A DNA stretch of 54,396 bases from Phoronis australis (GCA_002633005.1 NMRA01000033.1:256334-310729), one strand, 5' to 3'; counted from the stretch's first letter, positions 1 to 11,538 are shown. Notes: generated from the letters alone by a model not told the origin. Translations and numbers: made by a program.

Positions 1-517
1 GGGGGGTAAACTTCCCAACTTGCTGTTGGGCTATAGAATCGAACAAGTTGGGAGCAACGGGAAAACGCCGTAATGCTTTTTTGGCTTGCACAGGTATATA
101 GCATCTTTAAGTCACAGTCATTTTACCATGATTACACTATATTATTTCATGAGTTATCTGACATTCAATAAGTGCATATTATTTCAGAGTCCTACAAAAA
201 ACAAAACCACATGTTGAAAGAGTATTTCCAAAAATGCTGACGTCAGCAAAAACTATCTATGCACGCTTTAATATCACGGTCACTCAACATCTTTTCCTGA
301 GGCAATGCATGACTAGTTGTAAGCGGACACATGAACAGAAATTTCCAGATTTACTTATCTAAAGAGAATCCATAAATCTGAAGTACAAAGTGGACAATTC
401 TGGCATGAAGAGAACTGCTAATGCTGCTAGTAATGCTTGGTGTCTCTTCTGAACACGGACTTCAACAAAGATTGATACAGTCAAGAGTGCCACACTGTGG
501 AGGCTCGCTACACCTAC
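1..517 (-). other. Intron 7 (partial), no gene seen
   Basis: Non-coding sequence downstream of exon 7. I searched the minus strand for the next PDE1 exon and did not find it. It contains one CRE-type palindrome at 238-245 and nothing else I can name. Confidence 0.7.
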
Positions 518-658
518 CGACAGACCGCTGGTGGACAGGACGTAATAGACTGTCTGAGCCACGTCGGCGCCATGCACCAGATTGTGATACGGGTTCTTGT
601 GTTTGCTGTACCCCTGCTGTAGTAGACCGAGGAAGTTCTCTAGGGTACTGGAGGGGAT
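518..658 (-). CDS. PDE1: PDE1 exon 7: catalytic YHNxxH motif
   Basis: The acceptor TTTGTCACAG leads into 141 nt (47 codons) ending CTGTCG|GTAGGT, phase 0 on both sides. It encodes IPSSTLENFLGLLQQGY, SKHKNPYHNLVHGADVAQTV and YYVLSTSGLS. In class I PDEs the first His of YHNxxH is the general acid, and the second is a ligand of the catalytic metal (established family knowledge). Both are present. The usual HAADV reads HGADV here. The next family segment (W-L-T-E-L-E and the HDYEHTG metal-binding motif) is not in bases 1-517, so the coding region continues off the window. Confidence 0.96.
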
Positions 659-1543
659 CTGTGACAAAGAGCATGGGGAACTTTAAGAAATTCCAACAAT
701 ACAGCATGTAACGTACAAACAACGAAACAGTTTTCACAAATCTTTTTACAGTGACCTGCTCCTCAACTTGGCCTGTAATGCTCAATAAAGTCAACATCCT
801 GAAATGCCACCATTTTTGCAAATCATTGCTTTGGTTCATATTTTGGGGCAGGAAACTTAGGTTCAGGTTCATTAATATCATGAATTAGCGTTTGGCATTC
901 CACTCACATAGACTCAAAGGAGTTGATCAATGGGGAGATTCATTCCAGTTTTAACTAAGTCATTTAGTACAGTTCGACCTAATCAGCGTTGCATTACTGA
1001 AATGGAACAACACTTTTGATCTACAACGATCTTGAATTAGTAAAAAATCATGCAGGTCCACCGGACTAACAATTTTGTAGCACAATTTGATTAAATGCCT
1101 TAATAGTTTGTTTTCTTCTTAGTGAGAACTTCATTTCATGATTGAGATATGCAGCACTAGCCAAGAAAAGACCACTAATCCAGTAAAACTGAATGTAAAA
1201 TATACTCAATACTTTATTTATATTCCACTTTACATGGGGCAGACGCATACTATACTTCCCACACAAACTGAACATAGCGAAAAATGGTATCTACATCAAC
1301 TTTTACTATACCAATGAGAGTGAGGCCAACGACGTCTGGCTTTTGTTTAATGTGCTTGTCTATCGGTGAGATATGCAAAGTAAGCAGAATGATTTGACAA
1401 CTTAGCAAGCATCTGAATACCAAATTGCAAGAAATTAAAAATTCCACACCATTCCTGTTCCTCTTGGGGCTTGTGCTAATTGAGAAATAGTAAACATGTA
1501 AAGATGGATTCCGCTTGTGGAGCCTCATAAATATTTGGCTTAC
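659..1543 (-). other. Intron 6, nothing notable
   Basis: 885-bp intron between exons 6 and 7. AT-rich. The open frames in it have no recognisable content. Confidence 0.8.
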
Positions 1544-1660
1544 CCGATACTTGTTAATGAGGTCGTGTCTTTGCAAAAGCTCGTAGCAGACGTATTTGAG
1601 CGCATTGCCATCGCTGGCATCATTGAGGCTGAACACATCAAAGCTCCAGTTGTCAAGATT
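1544..1660 (-). CDS. PDE1: PDE1 exon 6: N-terminal part of the catalytic domain
   Basis: The acceptor TGCTTGTAG leads into 117 nt (39 codons) ending TATCGG|GTAAGC, phase 0 on both sides. It encodes NLDNWSFDVFSLNDASDG followed by ALKYVCYELLQRHDLINKY. This corresponds to the PDE1 stretch VDKWSFDVFALNEASGEH and LKFMIYELFTRYDLINRF. It forms the first helices of the PDE catalytic domain, where the WSFDVF segment is shared by several class I PDE families. The intron before it is only 338 bp. There is no frame disruption. Confidence 0.96.
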
Positions 1661-1998
1661 CTACAAGCAGATGACAAACAAACCGCTAATATTGGAGGAA
1701 GAGTGTTGTTAACAATGTCATAGAAAAAGACCATCGCAGTTTTCTTCTCAATCAACACTCTTGGGAAAATCAATTTCTCGATCCAACACAGTTAAATTCT
1801 CGTGCTAATTTACACAAAGTGGAACAAACTATTGTTCCTGTTCTGTGCGAGTTGTTAGATTTTTTATGATCCAATACATGAAAAAGAAATGATGCTTCTG
1901 ACAGTATCATACACACAACTAACATACCACACTCAGGACCGACTGAACTTTGCACGCACCCAATTTTAAGTTAAGCCGCCTACTATGAGACAACTTAC
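1661..1998 (-). other. Intron 5, nothing notable
   Basis: 338-bp intron between exons 5 and 6, bounded by GTAAGT and TTGTAG. Confidence 0.9.
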
Positions 1999-2248
1999 TT
2001 TCAACAACAGGAGGACATTAGGAGGGATGTGGAGACCAGCAAAGCTGGACATGCGTCGGTAGATCCGGTCGACCATGATTCCGGCACGCACGGCATTGGC
2101 TACGCTGCGGAACTTGGGTCGACTGCCGGGGCCGCCACGTACATTACTCATGGAGCGCGTGAAGGTGGATGCCAGCCAATCACGCACCTCACTCGGTACC
2201 GCGTCTGGCTCCACTTCGCTAAGTTCATCGTCCTCGTCGCACAGCCGC
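1999..2248 (-). CDS. PDE1: PDE1 exon 5: conserved regulatory segment with RDWLASTF
   Basis: The acceptor CATCTTGCAG leads into 250 nt (83 full codons) ending at the donor TTGAAA|GTAAGT. The protein contains EDDELSEVEPDAVPSEV, then VRDWLASTFTRSM, then RPKFRSVANAVRAGIMVDR and IYRRMSSFAGL. These match the hallmark PDE1 stretches SEVRDWLASTFTRQM, KPKFRSIVHAVQAGIFVER and MYRRT in the same order and spacing. The segment lies just before the catalytic core. A short Gly/Pro-rich insert (VRGGPGS) replaces the basic linker seen in mammalian paralogues. Phases are 2 in and 0 out. This exon alone identifies the gene as PDE1 rather than another PDE family. Confidence 0.97.
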
Positions 2249-2702
2249 CTGCAAGATGGCCGATGTGATGAAAATGTCATGTACATGTAGTAATAAATAA
2301 CAATACATCCTGATATAAAAATGATCTTAAAAAAAAGATTGGTGACAATACACACAGATAAATTATTGTTAAAGCTACATTTCACTTGGTTTAGCTTCAG
2401 GCTTCACAAAACAAAAATCGAATTTGGCTTTTACTCCCATAAAATTGGTCCCATAATTTCCCTTACACTGTTAGGTTTTCATTTCCGTTAAACCAACTCA
2501 AGTAAAAGACAGTGCTGCATCATTTTCAAATCTGTAATTTTAGGTTTGACCAACCCCTGAAGCCGTTTTCAAGAGTCGCGTTGGAAAAAGAATCCTATCA
2601 CACTAAGGATTATGAGTTTAATGAGAGTAAAATGCTCAATTTTATTTTTATACTTAGCTAAGCAGGGTGAAATTCAAAAGACCCAGAAATGAATAATTAT
2701 AG

Positions 2703-2797
2703 TCCCCTTACAGGGGTGCCACATATTGAGAACCAATTTCTCCATTGAGTAACTGGCATCAAATTGGTTCTCAAAATCCAGGGACCCCTGTAAGTGA
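2703..2797. repeat. Foldback element, family F copy 1
   Basis: Two arms of about 36 bp (core TTGAGAACCAATTT and its complement, with outer TTACAGGGGT) surround a loop of about 20 bp. Arms pair almost completely. The same element recurs at 15321-15392 and 38025-38115, so it is a mobile miniature foldback rather than a local hairpin. Confidence 0.7.
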
Positions 2798-3343
2798 CTT
2801 ATTGACCTGGAGTGGATACTTACTAAAAGATAACATCGACTGATTTAAACAAGGACAATACATAGACACAAGAAAATAAATTTTTCCATCCAAAAAACAT
2901 TAGAAATACGTGCAGAAATTTAGAGTTTATCAGTAAGTAAATGTGATGTGGGGCACTGTTACGACAGTTGAGATATGTTCAAGAAATATAATGGAAAAGC
3001 TATGCATATGACTGGATTGGTTTTTAATTTTCTGTTATTGCCTAGTTTATAGCTGAACTTGGGATTGAATTTTTCATTAAAGTTTAACAGACATTTTGCG
3101 CACAATAAAATGCTTTTGCTAAAGAGAACCAAGTGGACCAACATGAGGGCCTGTTTCACTAAACTGTAGTATATTACTTAAATGACATTGGTTTCTACAG
3201 GCTAAACGTAGAGTTACAACCAGTCATAATTTTTGGAGGAAGTCTCTGTTTAGATACTGTGTAAAATTCTTTGAAGGTTTAGACTTACTCGTGAAATCAC
3301 ATCAGTTTTTGGCTATAATAGAATCAAAAAACGGACAATTGCA

Positions 3344-3443
3344 GCACAAATGAAAAAGTTCATATCGATTTAACGTTTCCTCTATTCATTAGACATCATC
3401 AATAGACGAAACGTTGAATCAATGTGAACTTTTTCATTTGTGC
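3344..3443. repeat. Near-perfect 40-bp inverted repeat (hairpin)
   Basis: The left arm begins GCACAAATGAAAAAGTTCA and the right arm ends TGAACTTTTTCATTTGTGC. The arms differ at only a few of about 40 positions and enclose about 15-20 bp. The inner part (CGAAACGTT) resembles the 3' ends of some SINEs and LINEs. Confidence 0.75.
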
Positions 3444-4288
3444 AGCGTTACTTATCAAGGGTTAACAACTTGATTTTGGTGGGCCAAAATTTTAGAAGGA
3501 TTTGTTACAATTAGGGGATCAGGTGTAAAATGAAAAATTGTCAGCAACAACATAGATGCCAGGCAGTGCATTTAAAAGGGAATCAGGGGCTTATGGGAAA
3601 CCCAACTTTTGTTTTAGGCAACTTAATGGTCTCACCATCTTGTTCCTTGATTTCTTGGCTTCATTAGCAAAGAACTAACAGGTCTTTACTGATTCAGACA
3701 ATGCTCATAAAGTTTGCTTGTCACAGCTAGTTTATTTCAGCCTCGGACACACTCTGAACAATGGTTATCGGGAGAATTACAAGGCTCAGAATCTAATCTC
3801 CGATTTCAGACTTGAATGATAGACTTGAAACTTAACCAATCACGGCACATGATTCGAGTAACAACTTGTACATTTACTTGAAGCACGCTATATGCTTGGT
3901 TAATTTTACAGTTGAGTTTGGAATACAGAGATTATATCGCGGGCCCAGGTGTTTTAATATTTATTGCAATCAAATTGAATTGGATGAAAAGGATAATAAA
4001 TGAAAGATGTAGCATTGGAAGAACAAATGCATCAGTAAGGATTTTGACACCAGAACAGGGATTAAAAATGCTTCAACCTAGCTGGATAAAAATTAATGTG
4101 AAACTGAGCTTCTGTTTAAAGCCGTAACAACTGAAGCAGAAAAATAACAGTTAAAGATTACCTGAATTTTGAGAGAAATCATGGCACTTACACTTTTTTG
4201 TGAAGCAATTAGCGAAGCTGAGACACAAAATATTCTCTTTCAAATTTTTTAAAAGAAACTATAGTATGTTACCGCCACCACATATGAG

Positions 4289-4348
4289 CACACACACACA
4301 CACGCTCACACACACACATACACACACACACACACGCACGCACACACA
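4289..4348 (+). repeat. Imperfect (CA)n microsatellite
   Basis: About 60 bp of CA dinucleotides interrupted by CG, CT and TA steps. Confidence 0.95.
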
Positions 4349-5566
4349 AGCATGCAGTTAGCCATAGACTAAAATTTACTAGACAGCTGCAAACACATGC
4401 AGTAACAGACACCTGGCAAATATCTAGCATTATCAGTCATATTCAAGTTGACATGCTAGTCTTCAAGATGACATTACAGCAGAAGAGGAGTTAGTGTAGT
4501 GATCTACTTAATAGAAAGCATCTGAAATGTCCATAAAAAGATCAACATTCACAACAATTAATAAGATGCTGCCTTTGAATACATTAAAAGACATAAAATA
4601 CTTTCTTTTCCATATTAAAGTAATGTTTGGCAATGTTGACACTGTTTCAGGTCAGAGCCAAAATCAAACAACCGAACTAAAACATACCATTTTTAACGAG
4701 TTTTGTATGATAGAACTGGCGATATACTCAGCAAACTAAAACATCGAAACTTCCATTTGGACAAAACTGATGCCAAAAATGACAACAGTAAAGATTTTTC
4801 AAAATGGCTACTTCCAATTGTGATAGCCGAAGTTACTTATTTGATTCAGAAGGTGTTGCAGGACAAATGGAGGACTTACAGACGATACAAGGCCAGGTAG
4901 TATTCCATGGCGGGCCCATGGCATGGTAATTCTACCACGTTTAAAGGCAGCAAACATGTTTCATCTCAGTTTCAATTTGCAGGTTTCTGGGACTTAGAAA
5001 GCACACGCAGTGTTGCCTCAAAAGGACTCAGTTAAGAACTAATTTGAAACTAATGTTACAGACTAGGGGGAAGCTAAATCCCGAAACTGAGTTCTCTCCA
5101 AATAAGACAATTTTAAGTTATTGAAGTGTGCAACAAAAGGGAGTCTAAAATCTCACAGCAAAGCCTTCTCCTGAGACCAAAGGAGCTATTTTGTGTCATG
5201 CAACCTCTGGATTATAGTATTGTGCTAGATTCCTTTACATGCAGTTTCCCCCAGCACAATTATAATAGACAAGGGGACACACAAGACAGCATACTAGGCG
5301 AGATGCGTACTTCTCCGAGGAAGGATGGGGCAGTAAAATTCAGTGCTGAAGACAGCTGAGGCTAATCTCAGTTAAAGCATGGTTTCTTGTCTCAGGAAAA
5401 CACTTGGCACTGCTACCATTATGCTGCGTATGCATGATAGGTAGCATTGTCGCATGTAGCGCCATTACTAACTAATGTCTAAATACACAAAAAAGCACTG
5501 TTGAGTCGCAAGTTAGTAAGGCAAGCGTTAGACCCAAGGGGATAGGATGTTATCACTCGTAATGAC

Positions 5567-5659
5567 CTGCTTCGCCCGTAAATTGGAAACTGCCTTTTCG
5601 TTGTGGGGACTCTCAGGTATTTTTTTTGCTTTGGAATTTCGTCGTCGCTACTTGTCCCG
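5567..5659 (-). CDS. Candidate 93-nt phase 2-2 cassette exon of PDE1
   Basis: In the intron between exons 4 and 5, a strong acceptor (TTGTTATTGTTTCATTAACAG) is followed by 93 nt open in the frame required there. The stretch ends CGAAGCAG|GTCATT. Phases are 2 and 2, so inclusion adds 31 residues without a shift. They include GTSSDDEIPKQKKYL and RVPTTKRQFPIYGRS, between YIDET and the RRLCDEDDELS segment. The sequence is basic, has possible Ser/Thr phosphorylation sites and is richer in G+C than its flanks. The donor is suboptimal after GT. It could be a regulated exon, a decayed exon or chance. Confidence 0.38.
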
Positions 5660-6067
5660 CTGTTAATGAAACAATAACAATAGTCATGTAACAACAATAG
5701 GCTTCAGAGAAGCTGGAGTCAGTCACAGACAGACAGGTTCCCGCTTCCACGTATTATATGCAATTGAGTGAAGCTTGTAACGTGGTGAATCTTGTAGTCA
5801 GCATTTATAAGCACACTGAGCAAAGTTTAACTTTCCAGGCCTGAGGCCAGAGGGTGAGGGATTGATTCCTGGCTCAGGGTGAAGGGGGTTGGTTGGAATG
5901 GCATGGAGTCCGGTGACAGCACGACAACTGGAGAATCCGTACTTCCTTTTTGAATACCTGGCAACTGGCTGAAGACTTTTTAAAAGGCACAATACAGTTA
6001 ATTCTATGTGTTGGAGAACATGTTTGTTTATCAATACTGTTTAGTTTACGTTGATTAGAGATCAAAC

Positions 6068-6700
6068 CACAGGCGGATTTAGGGAGGTGGAGGGTACCTG
6101 CAACCGTTCCAGCTGCCAACGCAGTAAAAACTACAAAAAGTCAGGGAATATTCATCTTTCATTCAGTCATTGGTATACACTATTAGAGACCCCAGTTTTC
6201 CATTTTTAAAAACAGAGAAATCTGTTTAATGAAACTCTTGTTTTTTTTCATTTTATAAGTTAACAAATTGCATTTTATTATTCCAGAGCTATAAATAACA
6301 CAGAAATGATCGAAGGAATTGCCTTGCTTTTCAGCTGAATTATGCTACAAGTCATAATTGTTGCTCAAAACCGAAAAAAATGACAGCGGCATGTTCAAAA
6401 AGAATGAACAACTACTTGGATGATGTCTGCTAAAAACCACCAGAATATGTTGAATTTGAAGGATATTCCAACGTATATAAGAACTACAGCATTAGCTTCT
6501 GCAATACGTAAATTTGGTTCAAAATCTCTTACACGAGAGAAGTTAGATTAAATTCTACCTCTTTTCCATTAACGCTGGAAAACGAGGGTCCATTATAGGC
6601 AATCCTTGGCAAACAAAGATTTGACAGAAAAACATCTTTACCCGTCTGTTGCCTTGGGTTGAACGTTGGGCCCCCTCAACGTAACCTAGATCCGCCTCTG
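6068..6700. mobile_element. Putative 0.63-kb non-autonomous TIR element
   Basis: The left end CACAGGCGGATTTAGG is matched in inverted orientation by the right end (complement CAGAGGCGGATCTAGG), 14 of 16 positions. Both ends continue into G-rich stretches. The interior is AT-rich with no open frame of note, so it looks like a MITE-type remnant. I could not define a target duplication. Confidence 0.5.
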
Positions 6701-7791
6701 CAGACGTCTTTTTATCATGAACAGACATCATCATTTGTTTCTCAACAACTTGAAAGTTCGAGAAAAGTTGGCAAATATTTCAGAAATGTGGTCAAAATAC
6801 ATATGAGAAACACCAAATGTTAATTACACGTACGATGCTGACAGTGACTTAAATATGCACATAATCGTGCTTATATGACAAACACTGGGACAAAAACTTG
6901 TATACAAGAATAGATATATTATTAAAGTAACCCTACTCTGGAAAACATTACCTTACAACGATAATGAGGACAAACACTACATTGAACAATAAAACAACAT
7001 CGTTTCCCTCAAACACGACAAGTCGCTTAAATTCTACAGAGATTTAGAGGAGATAGAAAGACCGATAATTTCTCCAGAACACTGTTCCTCTTTAAAATTT
7101 CCCAATACATTAAGTCGGACATAACTTAAAACCTAAAAAATCTAGAAGTTTTTAAATAATTTCTTATAAAATATTTCAATTTTCCAAAAAAAATATTTTT
7201 TTCTTAATAATGCATTTTCTTAAAAAAAATCTCATGGTTCCTACTAACTTCCTAATGCTTTTGTTCGAAACAACAAGACATTCAAGCTTAAAACTATCAG
7301 AGCTTGCTGTTTTGTACTTTGTTTTTTAACACTTGAGAAGTACACAATAATCAGTCACAATTCCATATAAAAATTAAGTTTTCATAAACTTAAATAATAA
7401 CCCAGGCACAGATTTGAAATCCATTTTATTAAATTTCAAATTGTATTTTTTCATAAAAAGTAATTGATTTCAGATGGCTGAGAAATAAGTTCAAGCACAA
7501 TACCAATATTGTGAAAATATGAGCTTGTACAGACACGTTTAAAGTTTTGCAGTCTTTGCAATTCTAATTTTTCTCAACTGTTGCTGAAAATCTGTGCAGG
7601 CAATGCTTCAGTTTGTACACAACAGCAATTTGAGCCATTTTCAATGTTTTCCTAACCCAAAACCAATATGGCTACCTATCCAACCCTACTGTTAATTTTA
7701 ATACAAGTTCTTAGTATAGTAGTGGTGTGATAATTGCTCAGTTTGTTGTTTAACCTTAGGTGTTATCCTGGATTCTTTAGTGTTAGGTACC

Positions 7792-7860
7792 AATCACTAG
7801 TGCTATATTCACTGTATTCTGAAGATTTCGTAATAAACATTTAAAAAAAAAATCACTAGT
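7792..7860 (+). mobile_element. Very short 5'-truncated retroposed insert with target duplication
   Basis: The 10-bp direct repeat AATCACTAGT flanks (7792-7801 and 7851-7860) about 49 bp ending with AATAAA and a poly(A) run of about 10. Exact target duplication, polyadenylation signal and A-tail together are the signature of L1-like target-primed retroposition of a 3' fragment. Confidence 0.6.
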
Positions 7861-9000
7861 ACTAGGCAGTGGTACATGGCAAACGAATCCTTCAGAGATG
7901 AGATGAAGTCATTTCACAACTCTCACATCAACTTCATTTTTATCATAAAAATGTAAATAAAGAATCGAAGAATAACACAATAAAACACCAGCATGAGCAA
8001 AAATCCAGAATTCAGTATTAACACCCTCCTTAAAACTTCTCCCAAAGGTTACTATGGAAATTGAGAGAAGGAACTGTCCTCTTGGGAAAAGCTGATTTTT
8101 CTAAAGGCTTTTCTGGTGAGCAAAGTGACACACCTCTCAAAGAGTATTAAGAAACTTTGTCACCTCAATCAGGACACTGCATGTTGACTAACAACACAAA
8201 AGTGAAAAAAAACAACAGACAAGGGGCAGGACAAACCAGTCATCAGGCAGGACTAATCTCGGCTAATTGCCTTCTCCACACTTTCTGCTAGTAAGGAGTA
8301 CTCTTCATACTCCAGAAATACATGGACTACAAGTTATCCTAACTGGGCACATGTAATTCATAGGGGTAAAGCTTTTCTCGAGCAGATTTTTGTTATTCTG
8401 AATGTGATTGGGACTACGCGGAGAGTCTTGGTAATGCTTTAGTAAAACAAGAAAACGTGGAGTAAACGCTCAAATGCAAGCATGTCAAATGAAACACGAA
8501 GCAGACCTTTCGCACCATATTGCGTGACTGCGAGAAAATGGCAAATTAAGCACAGCCCACAGCGGTAGAAGTATGTACCGTGTGTGCAGAAGCTACATAC
8601 CGAGTACAATGAATAGAACGCTAATATGTGCATATAGTTGTGGGTACATTGTTCGACATTATAACTGGAGATTTTACAGGGATGAAAAAACCAAAGTCTA
8701 GCAATAAGCCAAACCATTCGTTATATTTGACAAACTATGACCTCACTGTGGTCAGGTGACACTTTTAACATTAAGTGTAGAGCTAACTTTACACAGCATT
8801 GCTTTATGAGGTAGGCTTTGATGCCTACAAACATTTTTGAAGTAGGCTCGAGTTATTCAACAGGCTGTGAGTTGACAGACACCATGGAACAGCTAACACT
8901 GGAGGCAGCTCTTTGAAGAGCAACGCAGAGCATAAAATGTGCCCGCGACAGCGTCGCAAACGGTGTACTCCTATGGGTGTTTGAGTATCATAAAAAATGG

Positions 9001-9014
9001 CCATTAGATGGCGC
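9001..9014 (+). promoter_or_regulatory. CTCF-like motif CCATTAGATGGCGC
   Basis: Exact fit to the core CCANNAGRKGGCGC known for animal CTCF. First of the array. Confidence 0.4.
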
Positions 9015-10306
9015 AGAATTCATCAAACTCATCCAAACTGAGGACTGGCGTCGTGTCTGTAAAACAAAACTGTGCCAAATTTCATGAGAATAAGTCAAAG
9101 ATATAGAGGCAAACATAAAAAGCAATTCACACTAGGGTGTACAGCTATGGTCCGATTGGTCTGAAACTCATTGTCATTTGTTGCCATCATGATAGAAGCC
9201 TATATGCTAAACTTCACCAAGATCTGTCAACGCCTTAAGGTGATACAGCTGTTGATGCAAAAAAGCAAAATTGCCTCTTAAGGGGTGCCAGAATAGCCAT
9301 AAACATCCAAAACTCAACATCAGCCAAAGTCTTTGCATCAGGAACACAACCGTCAATTTTCATAGTCGTACTTTGAGTGGTTTGGCAAATAGGGAGTCAG
9401 ACGTCAAAAACATACGTGAAAATTTTTATATGGCCACCAGGTGGCACAGAAAACATCAAATCTGTCTGCAAATGGGAAGGAATTGTCGTCTCCTTAGTAG
9501 AAACCTATTTTCCAAATTTCATGGAAACTCTTCATGAACTCCAAAGATACAGAGGTAAACGTAAAAAACATTTTGCTACTAGGGGGCAGTGGTGTTTGGA
9601 TTAGTCCGACATTTGTTACCATTTGTTGTCGGGTTCCATGGGAACACATATTTCAAATTTCACAAAGCTCCTTCAAAGGGTTAAGGAGATTTGACTTCAG
9701 ACGCAAAAAAACAAAATCACCACAAGGGGGTGACACAGTAGTCCGACTCCTCCGAAAACCAACTTCAGGCGTGGCCTTCTCATCAGGAATACAACTGTAA
9801 ATTCTCACGATTTTTAGGCGGTATGGCAGATAGAGAGGTGGACGCCAGAAAAGGGATATAAAACTAACGAAAATGGCCACCAGGTGGCACAGAAAAATCA
9901 AATCTGTCTAAAATTGGAAGGCATTGTTGTCTCCTTAGTAGAAACCTATTTGCCGAATTCCATGAAAATACATCAGTGATATCCGAAGATACAGAAGCAA
10001 ATGTAAAAAAATACATTTTGCAAAATCGCCACTAGGAGGCGACACAGTGATCAGACCCATCCATGAATCAAAGTCAGTCATGGCCTTCTCATCAGCAAAC
10101 TGAAAATTTTTATAATGATCCTTTGAGCGGTATGGCAAATAGAGAGGCAGACGCAAAAATATCCACAAGATGGCGTAAAATTTGTTGAATCCATTCAAAA
10201 ATAAAATGGCAACATCGGCACCCATATTAAAAACCTATTTACCGAATTTCAGGAAAATTCGCCAAGGAACTTCAAAGATAGTGACAAATGTAAAAAACTA
10301 AAATTG

Positions 10307-10320
10307 CCACTAGGGGGCAC
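10307..10320 (+). promoter_or_regulatory. CTCF-like motif CCACTAGGGGGCAC
   Basis: Exact fit to the vertebrate-style core CCASYAGRGGGC. Last of the array. Confidence 0.4.
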
Positions 10321-11424
10321 AGGGGTATTTGAGTCGGTCTGAAACTCGTTGTCATCTGTCGTCAGCCACATAGGAACACACCTGCCACATCCTGCCGCGT
10401 TCTGCAAATACAGCCACAGATATGGGACACAGGACGCTCGAACAGATATGACAGCAATGTGAGCACACACATAAATATGAGGGCGCACAAAAATGGGATG
10501 TTTTACCTCAAAGTCTCAAAAACAACCGCAATTCCATTCGATTTTGTTTTATTTAAACAGGAAAAGCAAGATAAAACATGTAACATCCATGGACAAAAAT
10601 ACAGAAGAAGTGAAAGACAAATACAGACATCCGGGTGAAGATTTTACCTGGATTACAAACTCAAAGCGTGTAAAACGTGGCAAAATGTGTGATCTGAGAA
10701 AAAAATGTGTCATCCATGTAAAAAGCATGTAATTCGTGTAAAGAAACTGCCACGCTAGAGGGTAAACCGTGGTAACCATGTAAAAATGTGACACACACCA
10801 GCCTGTAAACTGTGGGATGTGACGTCAATCACTTGAGTGAGTTTCTGTGCTATAAACAGCCAGCAAGTTTTCATGCAGACATCGTCTACTCACTTACTAT
10901 TGCCTGTTTTACCAAGACTATTCTTTCAAGTGATTTTATTAATATTGTTCTCCAGAGTATTTCAATCGTGTTTTGTTTTCTCTGTTATTGTTCATACACA
11001 TGAAACTCGAGACGGTGACGTTCAGGTTTAGTGATAACACACAAAAGTTAAACAAGATTATCTCACACCAACTTAAAAGGTAAAAAACAACACTTAACAT
11101 AAGGATTCAACGGATAATATTCCATAACGCAAAAAGGCCGTGATACAGTCTCAAGCAATTCAGGGACTTTTAAACTGAAAACGCTTTAATCAGTAGGCTA
11201 CACCATCAACAAATGGAAAAAAGGGAAAATGTCTGGATTCATTTAAGGCTTGACAGACGCAAAGATTTGCGGTTTTCTTAAGAATATCCACCGTCCCCAG
11301 GTGTGCTGGCTACTTGAGACAGTATGTCATGAAAAAATTGTGTTATGCACTACTAATACAACATAGACATGCAAATATCCCGTAATCACGTAAGAACTAT
11401 AGCCCTGTGGGCCGCTGTACATAC

Positions 11425-11538
11425 CTAGTCTCATCAATGTACACTGTTTCAAGTACAGACGAAGCGTACTTGATGTTCTTAATGAGATCTTCTTTATTGA
11501 TATCATCATTTTCTAACCTTTTTAGAATATGATTTAGC
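11425..11538 (-). CDS. PDE1: PDE1 exon 4: end of calmodulin-binding region and conserved helix
   Basis: The acceptor CTTGTTTCAG is followed by 114 nt and the donor ACTAG|GTATGT, phase 2 in and 2 out. The frame gives 37 codons, including ILKRLENDDINKEDLIKNI and YASSVLETVYIDET. This corresponds to the LVKQLERGDVNVVDLKKNI and YAASVLEAVYIDET stretches of mammalian PDE1, so identity is near certain. The region sits between the first calmodulin-binding site and the catalytic domain and belongs to the regulatory part of the enzyme. The final split codon joins with the next exon to give the Arg that follows DET in the family. Confidence 0.95.

Larger units (their letters stand above)
9001..10330 (+). 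repeat. Degenerate repeat array with eight CTCF-like motifs
   Basis: Blocks recur at uneven spacing. A block starting with CCACCAGGTGGCAC and continuing through CTCCTTAGTAGAAACCTAT occurs at 9434 and 9877. A block with a CTTCTCATCAG-like start and TATGGCAAATAGAGAG-like core occurs near 9332, 9771 and 10081. Each block carries one motif resembling the animal CTCF core (CCANNAGRKGGC): 9001, 9434, 9576, 9720 (imperfect), 9877, 10029, 10163 and 10307, all on the plus strand. The repeats are seen; CTCF binding is inferred. Confidence 0.6.
2249..11424 (-). other. Intron 4 (9.2 kb) with repeats and a candidate cassette exon
   Basis: Lies between exons 5 and 4. It holds two foldbacks (2703-2797, 3344-3443), a (CA)n tract, the candidate exon 5659-5567, a TIR element (6068-6700), a short retroposed insert (7792-7860) and the repeat array with CTCF-like motifs (9001-10330). 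The stretches 3450-4280, 4350-5560, 6700-7790, 7860-9000 and 10330-11424 show only AT-rich sequence with no supported feature, apart from a CRE at 10820. Confidence 0.85.

Noticed and set aside
421-881. Open frames of 96 and 139 codons overlapping PDE1 exon 7
   Set aside because: They run through the exon in the wrong frame or strand and cross its splice sites; the PDE1 frame explains the conservation.
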